A stretch of 64,000 nucleotides of DNA, from the NCBI RefSeq assembly GCF_001442535.1, contig NZ_CP013141.1, positions 4,118,517 to 4,182,516 of the forward strand. The letters are read 5' to 3'. The translations under genes were made by a program, and so were the position numbers. This document shows, one piece after another, positions 8,293 to 17,209 of the stretch (its first letter is position 1; the number at the start of each line of letters is the position of its first letter). The notes beneath the pieces are model-generated. The model was not told the DNA's origin. It saw nothing but the letters and a program-made list of their open reading frames with translations, and made no database searches. This stretch comes from Lysobacter antibioticus (GTDB lineage Bacteria; Pseudomonadota; Gammaproteobacteria; Xanthomonadales; Xanthomonadaceae).

Positions 8293-9558
8293 TTGGCCGT
8301 GACGGCCATCGATACCCACCGTGCCATCGACGCCGTCTGGCGCATCGAATCGGCCAAACTCATCGCCGGACTGACGCGCATGGTGCGCGATGTCGGTCTG
8401 GCCGAAGAACTCGCCCAAGACGCGCTGGTGGTCGCGCTCGAGCGCTGGCCCGAGACCGGGGTGCCCGACAATCCGGGCGCCTGGCTCATGCAGACCGCGA
8501 AGAATCGCGCGATCGACCGGCTGCGCCGCAAGAAGCTGCTCGACCGCAAGCACGAGGAAATCGGGCGCGAAATCGAGGCCAGCCAGGAGGAAGTCGAGGA
8601 CGCGTTCTTCGACAAGCTCGACGACGACATCGGCGACGACCTGCTGCGGCTCGTATTCATCTCATGCCATCCGGTGCTGTCGACCGAAGCGCGCCTGGCC
8701 CTGACCCTGCGCCTGCTCGGCGGCCTCACCACCGACGAAATCGCGCGCGCCTTTCTCGCCGCCGAACCGACCATCGCCCAACGCATCGTCCGCGCCAAGC
8801 GCACCCTGGCCGAGGCGCAGGTGCCGTTCGAGGTGCCGCGCGGCGAAGAGCTGGCGCAACGTCTGGCCTCGGTGCTCGAAGTCATCTACCTGATCTTCAA
8901 CGAAGGCTATTCGGCCACCGCCGGCGACGACTGGATGCGTCCGGGCCTGTGCGAGGACGCGTTGCGCCTCGGCCGCATCCTGGCCGGCCTGATGCCGAAC
9001 GAATCGGAAGTGCACGGCCTGGTCGCGCTGATGGAAATCCAGGCCTCGCGTGCCGGCGCGCGCACCGCGCCCGACGGCACCCCGATTCTGCTGCTCGACC
9101 AGGACCGCGCGCGCTGGGACCGGATCCAGATCCAGCGCGGGCTGAGCGCGTTGGAGCGCGCCATCCGCCTCGGCGGCGCGCAGCGGCCGTATGCCTTGCA
9201 AGCCGGAATCGCCGCCTGCCACGCCAGTGCGCCGACCGCGCAAGACACGCCGTGGCCGCGCATCGCCGCGTTGTACCAGCAACTCGCGGTGCTGACGCCG
9301 TCGCCGGTGATCGAACTCAACCGTGCGGTGGCCTTGTCGATGGCGTTCGGCCCGGCCGCCGGCCTGCAACTGGTCGACGCGCTGATCGACGAGCCCTCGC
9401 TCAAGCACTACCACTTGCTGCCGACGGTGCGCGGCGACCTGCTGTTCAAGCTTGGCCGGCGCGAAGAAGCGCGCGCCGAATTCGAACGCGCCGCGGCGAT
9501 GACACGCAACGTGCGCGAACGCGAACTGCTGCTCGCGCGCGCCGCCGAGAGCGTCTGA
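8293..9558 (+). CDS. ECF42-type RNA polymerase sigma factor with C-terminal DUF6596/TPR-like domain
   Basis: The product is 421 aa, much longer than ordinary ECF factors (about 180-200 aa). Region 2 is in residues 20-90 (GLAEELAQDALVVALERWPE, then PGAWLMQTAKNRAIDRLRR). Region 4 is at about 130-180 (TLRLLGGLTTDEIARAFLAA). A long helical extension follows with IYLIFNEGYSATAGDDWMRP, the mark of the ECF42 group, and ends in TPR-like helices. No anti-sigma gene is adjacent; ECF42 factors are thought to be controlled through this extension. The start is TTG at 8293, or GTG at 8299. The YCII and VOC genes directly upstream are the expected partners and probable targets. Confidence 0.92.
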   Translation: MAVTAIDTHRAIDAVWRIESAKLIAGLTRMVRDVGLAEELAQDALVVALERWPETGVPDNPGAWLMQTAKNRAIDRLRRKKLLDRKHEEIGREIEASQEEVEDAFFDKLDDDIGDDLLRLVFISCHPVLSTEARLALTLRLLGGLTTDEIARAFLAAEPTIAQRIVRAKRTLAEAQVPFEVPRGEELAQRLASVLEVIYLIFNEGYSATAGDDWMRPGLCEDALRLGRILAGLMPNESEVHGLVALMEIQASRAGARTAPDGTPILLLDQDRARWDRIQIQRGLSALERAIRLGGAQRPYALQAGIAACHASAPTAQDTPWPRIAALYQQLAVLTPSPVIELNRAVALSMAFGPAAGLQLVDALIDEPSLKHYHLLPTVRGDLLFKLGRREEARAEFERAAAMTRNVRERELLLARAAESV

Positions 9559-9788
9559 AGGCCGGCGCGACCGGCGCGTGGGCGAACCCGGGCTCGCACG
9601 GCGGTGCCATGGCGGCATTCGTCGTGGGTGTCGCGAGGGGTAGGCGGTAACGCCGCAAGCGTTGTCCCAGGCATGGAATTCACAACATCCGAACGTGCGA
9701 AAACCGCGGAAATTTACCGCTTTTTTACACGCCCGCCGACGGCCTCGACCAGGATGCGCGCAACTCGGGCCGCGTGGAGGGAAACACG

Positions 9789-10172
9789 ATGAGCAACCTT
9801 GCTATCGGCATAGCCATTGTCGTCGCACTGAATGTCTGGGCCACCGTCGTGGTGGTGCGCAACGAGGAGCCGCACACGCAGACGCTGCGCCGGCAACTGG
9901 GACTGGTCTGGCTGCTGCCGGTGCTCGGCGCGACGCTGTGCCTGGCGATACACGCGAGCGGCCAGGTCATTGCCAGCAGGACGCGCCGCGCCGGGGCGAT
10001 GCGTTACGGGTCGAGCCGCGGTGCGGCGAACGATTCCGGATTTCCGCAGGCGGTGTTCTTCGGCAGCACGGCCGCTCAAGAGGCCGGCGACCACGGCTGG
10101 GGCGGCCATTGCGGCAACGACGGCGGTGGCGACTGCGGCGGTGGTGGTGGAGGCGGGGGCGGCGGCGACTGA
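9789..10172 (+). CDS. Small membrane protein with His/Cys/Gly-rich tail
   Basis: The product is 127 aa. ATG at 9789 has GGAGG about 8 bp upstream. Two membrane helices lie at about 4-24 (IGIAIVVALNVWATVVVV) and 39-58 (GLVWLLPVLGATLCLAIH), an arrangement like the short phospholipase-D N-terminal (PLDc_N) hairpin, though this is a weak resemblance. The rest is soluble and ends in a tail with WGGHCGNDGGGDCGG followed by ten glycines and Asp. His, Cys and Asp in that tail could bind metal. It ends 10 bp before the convergent TetR gene. I do not know its function. Confidence 0.7.
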   Translation: MSNLAIGIAIVVALNVWATVVVVRNEEPHTQTLRRQLGLVWLLPVLGATLCLAIHASGQVIASRTRRAGAMRYGSSRGAANDSGFPQAVFFGSTAAQEAGDHGWGGHCGNDGGGDCGGGGGGGGGGD

Positions 10173-10182
10173 CTCGCGCCGC

Positions 10183-10779
10183 TCAAACGCCGGCGTCGGC
10201 CATCGCACCGACAATCAAGCGGGCCAACGTCGCCGCGGCGTCGGCCTCCTCGATGCGCCCGCGCGTCATCTCGCGCGACAAGGCATCGCCCGCGCCGATG
10301 ATGGCGACGCAGCGGCGCAGCAACTCATCGGCCGGCAACGACGTCGCGAACGGCGCGAGCAGATCGCGGTAGAAGTTCACATAGCCTTCGACCAGTTCCT
10401 GCTGGAACTTTTCCATTTGCTCGTCGCCGGCCAGCGCGGCGTTGATCGCGTGGCATTCCGGCCCGGCGGTGCGGAAGCAACTCATGTAGCTCTCGCCGAG
10501 CAGCCGCGCGACATCGTGCAGGCGGTGCGGGGTGCGTTCGAAATCGCGCCGCACCACCGCGTTCTGGCGGTCGTCGATCTGCTTGTACAGGGCGATCAGC
10601 AAGCCCGAGCGCGTGCCGAAATGTTCGTAGGCGATCGGCTTGCTGACCCCTGCGCGCTCGGCGAGGTAGCCCAGGGTCAGGGCATCGGTGCCTTGCTCGC
10701 GGACGATGCCCATCGCCGTTTCGAGCAACTGCTCGCGACGTTCGGCCTTGGGCAGGCGTTTGGCGGGGGTGTCGGTCAT
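10183..10779 (-). CDS. TetR-family transcriptional repressor
   Basis: The product is 198 aa. ATG at 10779 (MTDTPAKRLPKAERREQLLE); the frame is open to 10917 but that would cross the operator. The N-terminal helix-turn-helix is clear (TLGYLAERAGVSKPIAYEHF). The C-terminal half is a ligand-binding all-helical domain rich in the usual hydrophobic and charged residues. It faces a reductase and an RND pump across 163 bp containing a perfect 17-bp palindrome. By analogy with TetR-RND pairs it should repress that transcript and itself, and release on binding a drug-like ligand. The ligand cannot be inferred. Confidence 0.92.
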   Translation of the reverse strand: MTDTPAKRLPKAERREQLLETAMGIVREQGTDALTLGYLAERAGVSKPIAYEHFGTRSGLLIALYKQIDDRQNAVVRRDFERTPHRLHDVARLLGESYMSCFRTAGPECHAINAALAGDEQMEKFQQELVEGYVNFYRDLLAPFATSLPADELLRRCVAIIGAGDALSREMTRGRIEEADAAATLARLIVGAMADAGV

Positions 10780-10834
10780 GGAGCGGTCTCGGAGGCGGCG
10801 GGGGCAAGGCGGAAGAAGGGCTGAGAAAAAGCGC

Positions 10835-10881
10835 TTGACAGCATGGGCAGGAGTGTATCTTACTATTGGTAACTTACCAAT
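10835..10881 (+). promoter_or_regulatory. Divergent promoter with perfect TetR-type operator
   Basis: TTGACA (10835-10840) is a full -35 box for the rightward transcript; the -10 could be TATCTT (10856) or TACTAT (10861). ATTGGTAA-C-TTACCAAT (10865-10881) is a perfect 17-bp palindrome. On the minus strand TTGGTA and TACACT, 17 bp apart, overlap it and could be the TetR gene promoter. Occupancy would block both directions. Confidence 0.85.
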
Positions 10882-10942
10882 CGTAGCTTGTGCCTCCGCC
10901 CGCCGGGCGCCGCGCACGCTGCCTCATCAAGGAGCTTGGACC

Positions 10943-11977
10943 ATGAACGCAATTACCCACAAACCCGTCCTCATCATCGGCGGTTCCGGCGTCGTCGGCG
11001 CCCAGGGCGCGCACGCTTTGCGCCGCCTGCAGCCCGACCTGCCGATCGCCATCGCCGGCCGCGACCTGGCCAAGGCGGCGAAGGTCGCGGCCGAGGTCGG
11101 CCGGGCCGAAGCGGTGCGGGTCGACCTGGCGCGCGCCGACCTCGGGTTGGGCGACGAGGCCCGCTATGGCGCGGTGGTCGTGTTCGTCAAAGACGACAGC
11201 CTCAACACGCTCAAGTACGCCCAGCGCCACGGCCTGCCCTACGTCAGCACCTCCAGCGGCTCGTTCGAGATCGCCCCGGAAGTCGCGCGCCACCTGCGCC
11301 ATCCCGGGCGTTCGCCGATCCTGCTCGCCAGCCATTGGCTGGCCGGCACCGCGACCTTGCCGGCGCTGCATTTCGCCCGCGACTTCCGCCGGCTCGACCG
11401 CATCGTGATCTCCGCCCTGCTCGACGACCAGGACATGGGCGGCCCGGCCGCGGCCGCCGATTACGAACGCCTGACCACCGCCGCGGCCGCGCAGATCCTC
11501 GATCAAGGGCGCTGGCGCTGGGTGCGCGGCGAGGAGGCGGCCGCCACCTTCGCCAGCGTCGACGGCACCGTGGTGGAAGCCGCCGCGTACTCGCCGATGG
11601 ACGTGGTCAGCTTGGCCGCGGCGACCGACGCGCACTCGATCCGCCTCGACATGGCCCTGGGCGAAAGCGCCAGCCGCCGCCGCGGCGAAGCCTTCTCGAC
11701 CGAGATCGTGATCGAGCTCGAAGGCGAACGTCACGACGGCACCCAGGCCCGCACTCGCCACGAACTGGTGCACCCGCAAGGGCAGGCGCCGATGACCGCG
11801 CTCGGCATCGCGCTCGGCGTCGAACGCCTGCTCGGCCTCGCCGGTGGCGAAGCGGTCACGCCGGGCCTGTACACGCCGGACCTGCTGATCGACCCGGCCT
11901 ACCAACTGGCGCAGCTGCAGGCCTTCGGCGTGCAGGTCGCACAACGGCTGGCCGTCGAGATCCGCGCCGCCGCCTGA
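10943..11977 (+). CDS. NAD(P)-binding oxidoreductase, saccharopine dehydrogenase-like
   Basis: The product is 344 aa. ATG at 10943 follows AAGGAG. The N terminus KPVLIIGGSGVVGAQGAHAL is a Rossmann nucleotide-binding motif (GGSGVVG), followed by an acidic/basic AGRDLAKA that could favour NADP. The rest matches the general layout of saccharopine dehydrogenase-like reductases, including a proposed substrate domain at about 120-300. It starts 61 bp after the TetR-type operator and is followed 126 bp later by the RND pump, so it is probably the first gene of the TetR-controlled transcript. Its substrate is unknown; modification of the pump substrate is one possibility. Confidence 0.82.
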   Translation: MNAITHKPVLIIGGSGVVGAQGAHALRRLQPDLPIAIAGRDLAKAAKVAAEVGRAEAVRVDLARADLGLGDEARYGAVVVFVKDDSLNTLKYAQRHGLPYVSTSSGSFEIAPEVARHLRHPGRSPILLASHWLAGTATLPALHFARDFRRLDRIVISALLDDQDMGGPAAAADYERLTTAAAAQILDQGRWRWVRGEEAAATFASVDGTVVEAAAYSPMDVVSLAAATDAHSIRLDMALGESASRRRGEAFSTEIVIELEGERHDGTQARTRHELVHPQGQAPMTALGIALGVERLLGLAGGEAVTPGLYTPDLLIDPAYQLAQLQAFGVQVAQRLAVEIRAAA

Positions 11978-12103
11978 CGCCACCTCGCCGTCGCTGCCGG
12001 TCATGCAGCGACGGTCCAGCGCAAACCACCCCATCCCCGGCCGACGTCCTGGCGACGTCGGTTGCGACCGCTTGCGGCCTCGCGCCGCACCCAGGACTCC
12101 GTC

Positions 12104-15100
12104 ATGGATTTCTCGCGTTTCTTCATCGACCGTCCGATCTTCGCGGCGGTGCTGTCGATCCTGATCTTCGCCGCCGGCCTGATCGCGATCCCGCTGTTGC
12201 CGGTCAGCGAATACCCCGATGTGGTGCCACCGACGGTGGTGGTGCGCGCGGTCTACCCCGGCGCCAACGCCAAGGTCATCGCCGAAACCGTGGCCACGCC
12301 GCTGGAGGAAGCGATCAACGGCGTCGAGCGGATGATGTACATGAAGTCGGTCGCCGGTTCCGACGGCGTGCTGGTCGTCACCGTGACCTTCAAGCCCGGC
12401 ACCGACGCCGACCAGGCCCAGGTGCAGGTGCAGAACCGGGTCAGTCAGGCCCTGGCGCGTCTGCCCGAGGACGTGCGGCGCCAGGGCGTGACCACCCAAA
12501 AGCAGTCGCCGACCCTGACCATGCTGGTGCACCTGATCTCGCCGGACGGCAAGTACGACTCGTTGTACCTGCGCAACTACGCGACCTTGAAGCTCAAGGA
12601 CGACCTCGCGCGGCTGCCCGGCGTCGGCCAGATCCAGATGTTCGGCAGCGGCGATTACGCGATGCGGATCTGGCTCGACCCTAACCGCATCGCCGCGCGC
12701 GGCCTGAGCGCGGGCGACGTGGTGCGGGCGATCCGCGAACAGAACGTGCAGGTCTCGGCCGGCCAGCTCGGCGCCGAGCCCATGCCGAACCGCAGCGAGT
12801 TCCTGATTCCGATCAACGCCCAGGGCCGCTTGCACAGCGAAGCCGAGTTCGGCGGCATCGTCATCAAGAGCGGCGAGGGCGGCGAACTGGTGCGGCTGTC
12901 CGACGTGGCCCGCATCGAACTCGATGCCGGCGATTACAGTCTGCGTGCCCAGTTGGACAACCAGGACGCGGTCGCGATCGGCCTGTTCGAGGCGCCCGGC
13001 GCCAATTCGATCGGCCTGTCGAACGCGGTGCGCGCGCGCATGAGCGAACTTGCGGAAACGTTTCCGCCGGGGCTGGAATACCGCATCGTCTACGACCCGA
13101 CCGTGTTCGTGCGCGATTCGATCAAGGCGGTGGTCACCACGCTGCTGGAAGCCGTCGCCCTGGTGGTGCTGGTGGTGATCCTGTTCCTGCAGACCTGGCG
13201 CGCCTCGATCATCCCGCTGCTGGCCGTGCCGGTGTCGGTGGTCGGCACCTTCGCCGCGCTGTACCTGCTCGGCTTCTCGATCAATACCTTGAGTTTGTTC
13301 GGCCTGGTGCTGGCGATCGGCATCGTCGTCGACGACGCGATCGTGGTGGTGGAAAACGTCGAACGCAACATCGAAGAAGGCCTGACCCCACTCGCCGCGG
13401 CGCATCAGGCGATGAAGGAAGTGTCCGGCCCGATCGTCGCGATCGCCGTGGTGTTGTGCGCGGTGTTCGTGCCGATGGCGTTCCTGTCGGGCGTGACCGG
13501 CCAGTTCTACAAGCAGTTCGCGGTGACCATCGCCATCTCGACGGTGATCTCGGCGATCAACTCGCTGACCCTGTCGCCGGCTCTCGCCGCGAAACTGCTC
13601 AAGCCGCATGGCGCGGTGAAGGATGTGCCGACGCGCTTGATCGAGCGACTGTTCGGCTGGCTGTTCCGCCCGTTCAACCGCTTCTTCGCATCGAGCTCGC
13701 AGAAATACCAGGGCGCGGTCTCGCGCGCGTTGGGCAAGCGCGGCGCGGTGTTCGCGATTTATGCGCTGCTGCTGGTCGGTAGCGGCCTGATGTTCAAGGC
13801 GGTGCCGGGCGGGTTCATCCCGACCCAGGACAAGCTGTACCTGATCGGCGGGGTGAAGCTGCCGGAAGGCGCTTCGCTCGCACGCACCGATGCGGTGATC
13901 CGCAAGATGAGCGCGATCGCGATGTCGACCGAGGGCGTGTCGGCCTCGGAAGGCTATCCGGGCCTGAACCCGTTGCAGTTCACCAACACTCCCAACACCG
14001 GCACCCTGTTCTTCGAACTCGATGGTTTCGGCGAGCGCGAACGCAGCGCCGAGGCGATCAACGCCGAGCTCAACGAGAAGTTCGCGGCCTTGCAGGAAGG
14101 CGCGGCGTTCTCGTTCATGCCGCCGCCGATCCTCGGCCTCGGTGCCGGTTCGGGCTATGCCTTGTACATCCAGGATCGCAGCGGCCAGGGCTACGGCGAG
14201 TTGCAGAACGCGCTCAACGGCTTGAGCGGCGCAGTCGCGCAAACCCCGGGCATGGGCTATCCGATCAGCACCTACCAGGCCAACGTGCCGCAGCTCGACG
14301 CGCGCGTCGACCGCGCCAAGGCCAAGGCCCAGGGCGTGCCGCTCGACGAGTTGTTCGAAACCTTGCAGACCTATCTGGGCTCGGCCTACGTCAACGACTT
14401 CAATCGCTTCGGCCGCACCTACCAGGTCATCGCCCAGGCAGACGGCGCGCACCGCGACAGCATCGAGGACATCGCCAACCTGCGCGTGCGCAACGTCGAC
14501 GGCGCCATGGTGCCGCTGGGCTCGATGGTCAGCCTGGGCGAAACCTACGGCCCCGACCCGGTGATCCGCTACAACGGTTACCCAGCCGCCGATCTGGTCG
14601 GCGAATCCGATCCGCGCCTGCTGTCGTCGAGCGAAGCGATGCAGTCCCTGCGCGAACTTGCCGACAAGCACTTGCCGAACGGCATGGCCATCGAGTGGAC
14701 CGATCTGAGCTATCAGCAGGCGACCCAGGGCAACGCCGCGTTGATCGTGTTCCCGCTGGCGGTGTTGCTGGCCTTCCTCGCGCTCGCGGCCTTGTACGAA
14801 AGTTGGACTCTGCCGCTGGCGGTGATCCTGATCGTGCCGATGACCCTGCTGTCGGCGCTGTTCGGCGTATGGCTGAGCGGCGGCGACAACAACGTGTTCG
14901 TGCAGGTCGGCCTGGTCGTGCTGATGGGGCTGGCGTGCAAGAACGCGATCCTGATCGTCGAATTCGCCCGCGAGTTGGAACTGCAGGGCCGCGGCATCGT
15001 CGAGGCGGCGCTGGAAGCCTGCCGCCTGCGTCTGCGCCCGATCGTCATGACCTCGATCGCCTTCATCGCCGGCACCGTGCCGCTTCTGATCGGCCAGGGT

Positions 15101-15277
15101 GCCGGCAGCGAAGTGCGCGCCGCCACCGGCATCACCGTGTTCGCCGGCATGCTGGGAGTGACCTTGTTCGGCCTGTTCCTGACCCCGGTGTTCTATGTGG
15201 CGTTGCGCAAATGGGTTGCACGGGGCGCAGCGGCGCCTGGCCCTGCGGTTGCGGCGCATGTGGCGGCCAGCCGATGA
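12104..15277 (+). CDS. RND multidrug efflux permease, HAE1 family (MexF-like)
   Basis: The product is 1057 aa, the full family length. It is the inner-membrane, proton-driven pump of a tripartite efflux system. MDFSRFFIDRPIFAAVLSIL is the typical first helix, GIVVDDAIVVVENVER holds the proton-relay Asp pair in the fourth helix, and two large periplasmic loops and a second set of six helices (LACKNAILIVEFARELE) are present. Wording throughout is closest to MexF/BpeF-type pumps. I chose ATG at 12104; the frame is open to 12062. No periplasmic adaptor and no outer-membrane channel gene is adjacent, which is unusual for this group. It is probably under the TetR gene upstream. Confidence 0.94.
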   Translation: MDFSRFFIDRPIFAAVLSILIFAAGLIAIPLLPVSEYPDVVPPTVVVRAVYPGANAKVIAETVATPLEEAINGVERMMYMKSVAGSDGVLVVTVTFKPGTDADQAQVQVQNRVSQALARLPEDVRRQGVTTQKQSPTLTMLVHLISPDGKYDSLYLRNYATLKLKDDLARLPGVGQIQMFGSGDYAMRIWLDPNRIAARGLSAGDVVRAIREQNVQVSAGQLGAEPMPNRSEFLIPINAQGRLHSEAEFGGIVIKSGEGGELVRLSDVARIELDAGDYSLRAQLDNQDAVAIGLFEAPGANSIGLSNAVRARMSELAETFPPGLEYRIVYDPTVFVRDSIKAVVTTLLEAVALVVLVVILFLQTWRASIIPLLAVPVSVVGTFAALYLLGFSINTLSLFGLVLAIGIVVDDAIVVVENVERNIEEGLTPLAAAHQAMKEVSGPIVAIAVVLCAVFVPMAFLSGVTGQFYKQFAVTIAISTVISAINSLTLSPALAAKLLKPHGAVKDVPTRLIERLFGWLFRPFNRFFASSSQKYQGAVSRALGKRGAVFAIYALLLVGSGLMFKAVPGGFIPTQDKLYLIGGVKLPEGASLARTDAVIRKMSAIAMSTEGVSASEGYPGLNPLQFTNTPNTGTLFFELDGFGERERSAEAINAELNEKFAALQEGAAFSFMPPPILGLGAGSGYALYIQDRSGQGYGELQNALNGLSGAVAQTPGMGYPISTYQANVPQLDARVDRAKAKAQGVPLDELFETLQTYLGSAYVNDFNRFGRTYQVIAQADGAHRDSIEDIANLRVRNVDGAMVPLGSMVSLGETYGPDPVIRYNGYPAADLVGESDPRLLSSSEAMQSLRELADKHLPNGMAIEWTDLSYQQATQGNAALIVFPLAVLLAFLALAALYESWTLPLAVILIVPMTLLSALFGVWLSGGDNNVFVQVGLVVLMGLACKNAILIVEFARELELQGRGIVEAALEACRLRLRPIVMTSIAFIAGTVPLLIGQGAGSEVRAATGITVFAGMLGVTLFGLFLTPVFYVALRKWVARGAAAPGPAVAAHVAASR

Positions 15278-15298
15278 GGCTGCAACGCGCCTGCTCCA

Positions 15299-15325
15299 GG
15301 GTAGGAGCGGCGCGAGCCGCGACCG
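15299..15325 (+). repeat. REP-like unit
   Basis: A forward copy of GTAGGAGCGGCGCGAGCCGCGACC lies 25 bp after the RND stop codon. It may act as a 3' stabilising hairpin. Nothing else is recognisable in the remaining 200 bp before the oxidase gene. Confidence 0.8.
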
Positions 15326-15527
15326 CGGTGCTTGGGTTTCGCGACCTCACGGCCATGGGGCTGGGCATGGCGGATCGCGGCGTTTGCGGGGCGCGGCTTG
15401 ATCCCCGGCCTCGGCCGGAATGGTCACCGAATTGATCGTCGTCACAGAAGCGACGCGCGGCTGCAACATCTGCAACATGGGCTATGGATGATGGCGGGTC
15501 GCCAGACGCTTCCGGGATGCCGTACCG

Positions 15528-17171
15528 ATGACCGACCCGCAACGCCGCCGCTTCCTGGTCGGGCTCACCGTGGGCGGTGCGGCGACGGTCGCCGGGCCGT
15601 TGGCGCTGTGGCGCTGGAGCGGCGGCCACGGGCACAGCCTGGGTTCGGGGCCGGCACCGAAACTGTCGGAGTTGGCGCCGCAGGCGCGCTTTGTGCAGCC
15701 GCTGCGTTTGCCCGGCGCCGACGGCCTGCTCGCCGAAGTCGATCTGAAGCAGCCGCTGCGCTTGTTGGCGCAGACTCTCAACATGGGCTTGTTCCCAGGC
15801 CCGGCGACTTCGCTGTGGGCCTATACCGGCCGGGTCGGTGCGCGCGAGGTCGGCAATCCGCTGCTGCACGCGCGCCGCGGCGATACGGTCGAAGTGGAAC
15901 TCGATAATCGCCTCGCCGAGGCGACCACGATTCATTGGCACGGGCTCAGCATCGACGAGGCCAACGACGGCAGCGGCCTGCATCCGGTCGCGCCCGGCGC
16001 CCGCCGCAGCTATCGCTACCGCGTCGATAACCGCGCCGGCCTGTACTGGTATCACGCTCATCCGCACGGCCGCACCGGGGCGCAATTGCAGCGTGGGTTG
16101 GCCGGCTTGTTGTTGGTCGAGGACGAAGAAGAGCGCACGTTGCGGCAGCGTTTGGGCATGCGTTGGGGCGAGCGCGATCTGCCGTTGATGATCGCCGACA
16201 AACAGGTCGGCGCCGACAACGCGATCTTCTACAAGGACGGCGCCGACGATTGGATCGGCAACCGTGTGCTGATCAACTGGACGCCCGAGCCCTACCTCGA
16301 CGTGATTCCGGCCTGGTATCGCTTCCGTCTGGCCAATGTCGCCAATGCGCGCATGCTGCGGGTGGCCTTCGTGCAGGGCGACCAGGTGTTGCCGATGCAG
16401 TTGATCGGCACCGACGGCGGCCTGCTCGGTCAGGCTTGGCCGGTCGACGACGTGTTTCTCGCGCCGGCGCAGCGCATCGACGTGCTGGTCGACTTCGGCG
16501 CGCTCACGCCCGGCCAGCGGGTGATGCTGCGCAGCCTCGATTACGTGGCCATGGAGAACGAGGACGAATCCGGCGCCTTCCTGCCCGATCCGATGGCCGA
16601 TCATCCCGGCGCCACGCCGATGGGTGCCGCGTTGGATCTGATGGAACTGCGTCTGATCGATTGCGCGATCGAGCGCAGGCCGCCGGCGCGACTGCCCGAC
16701 TTGAGTGCCTTGTCGAAGATCGACCCGTTGCCCGATACCGCCGACTGGCCGGTGCGCGCTCTGCGCTTGCGCATGGATGAGGCCGGGCGCTGGTTCATCA
16801 ACGACTGGAATTTCCACGACAGCGGCCACGAGCCGGCGTTCTCGGTGCGCCGCGGCAGCCGCGAGGTCTGGGAAATCCGCAACAGCATGACCAGCATGCC
16901 GCATCCGATCCATCTGCACGGTTTCCAGTTCCGCGTGCTCTCGCGCAGCATCAGCCCGCCGGATATCCGCGGGCGCCAGGTCGCGCCCGGCGGACTGACC
17001 GCGCAGGACTTGGGCTGGAACGACACCGTCGTGGTCTGGCCCGGCGAGATCGTGCGCCTGGCCATCGACTTCGCCCAGCCGCTTACTGGCACGCATCGCT
17101 ACATGCTTCATTGCCACAACCTCGAACACGAGGACATGGGCATGATGCTGACCTTCGCGGTGACCGACTGA
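15528..17171 (+). CDS. Multicopper oxidase, Tat-exported (CueO/laccase-like)
   Basis: The product is 547 aa. It should oxidise Cu(I), phenols or metals with four copper ions in the periplasm. RRRFLVG near residue 6 and the hydrophobic stretch after it form a Tat signal. The four copper motifs are present: HWHG (136-139), WYHAH (174-178), HPIHLHG (about 460) and HCHNLEHEDMGMM (about 525), whose Cys and Met give the type-1 site. Unlike E. coli CueO, there is no Met-rich segment. No copper regulator or P-type ATPase lies next to it. The FKBP lipoprotein starts 38 bp downstream on the same strand and may be co-transcribed. Confidence 0.92.
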   Translation: MTDPQRRRFLVGLTVGGAATVAGPLALWRWSGGHGHSLGSGPAPKLSELAPQARFVQPLRLPGADGLLAEVDLKQPLRLLAQTLNMGLFPGPATSLWAYTGRVGAREVGNPLLHARRGDTVEVELDNRLAEATTIHWHGLSIDEANDGSGLHPVAPGARRSYRYRVDNRAGLYWYHAHPHGRTGAQLQRGLAGLLLVEDEEERTLRQRLGMRWGERDLPLMIADKQVGADNAIFYKDGADDWIGNRVLINWTPEPYLDVIPAWYRFRLANVANARMLRVAFVQGDQVLPMQLIGTDGGLLGQAWPVDDVFLAPAQRIDVLVDFGALTPGQRVMLRSLDYVAMENEDESGAFLPDPMADHPGATPMGAALDLMELRLIDCAIERRPPARLPDLSALSKIDPLPDTADWPVRALRLRMDEAGRWFINDWNFHDSGHEPAFSVRRGSREVWEIRNSMTSMPHPIHLHGFQFRVLSRSISPPDIRGRQVAPGGLTAQDLGWNDTVVVWPGEIVRLAIDFAQPLTGTHRYMLHCHNLEHEDMGMMLTFAVTD

Positions 17172-17209
17172 TTACCATCCCGATCGATGCCCTGCATTAC
17201 GGAGTTCCC

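Noticed and set aside
10874..15259. 1461-codon minus-strand frame over the reductase and RND pump
   Set aside because: It is a mirror of two clear genes in GC-rich DNA, with Gln/His/Arg-rich composition and no domain.
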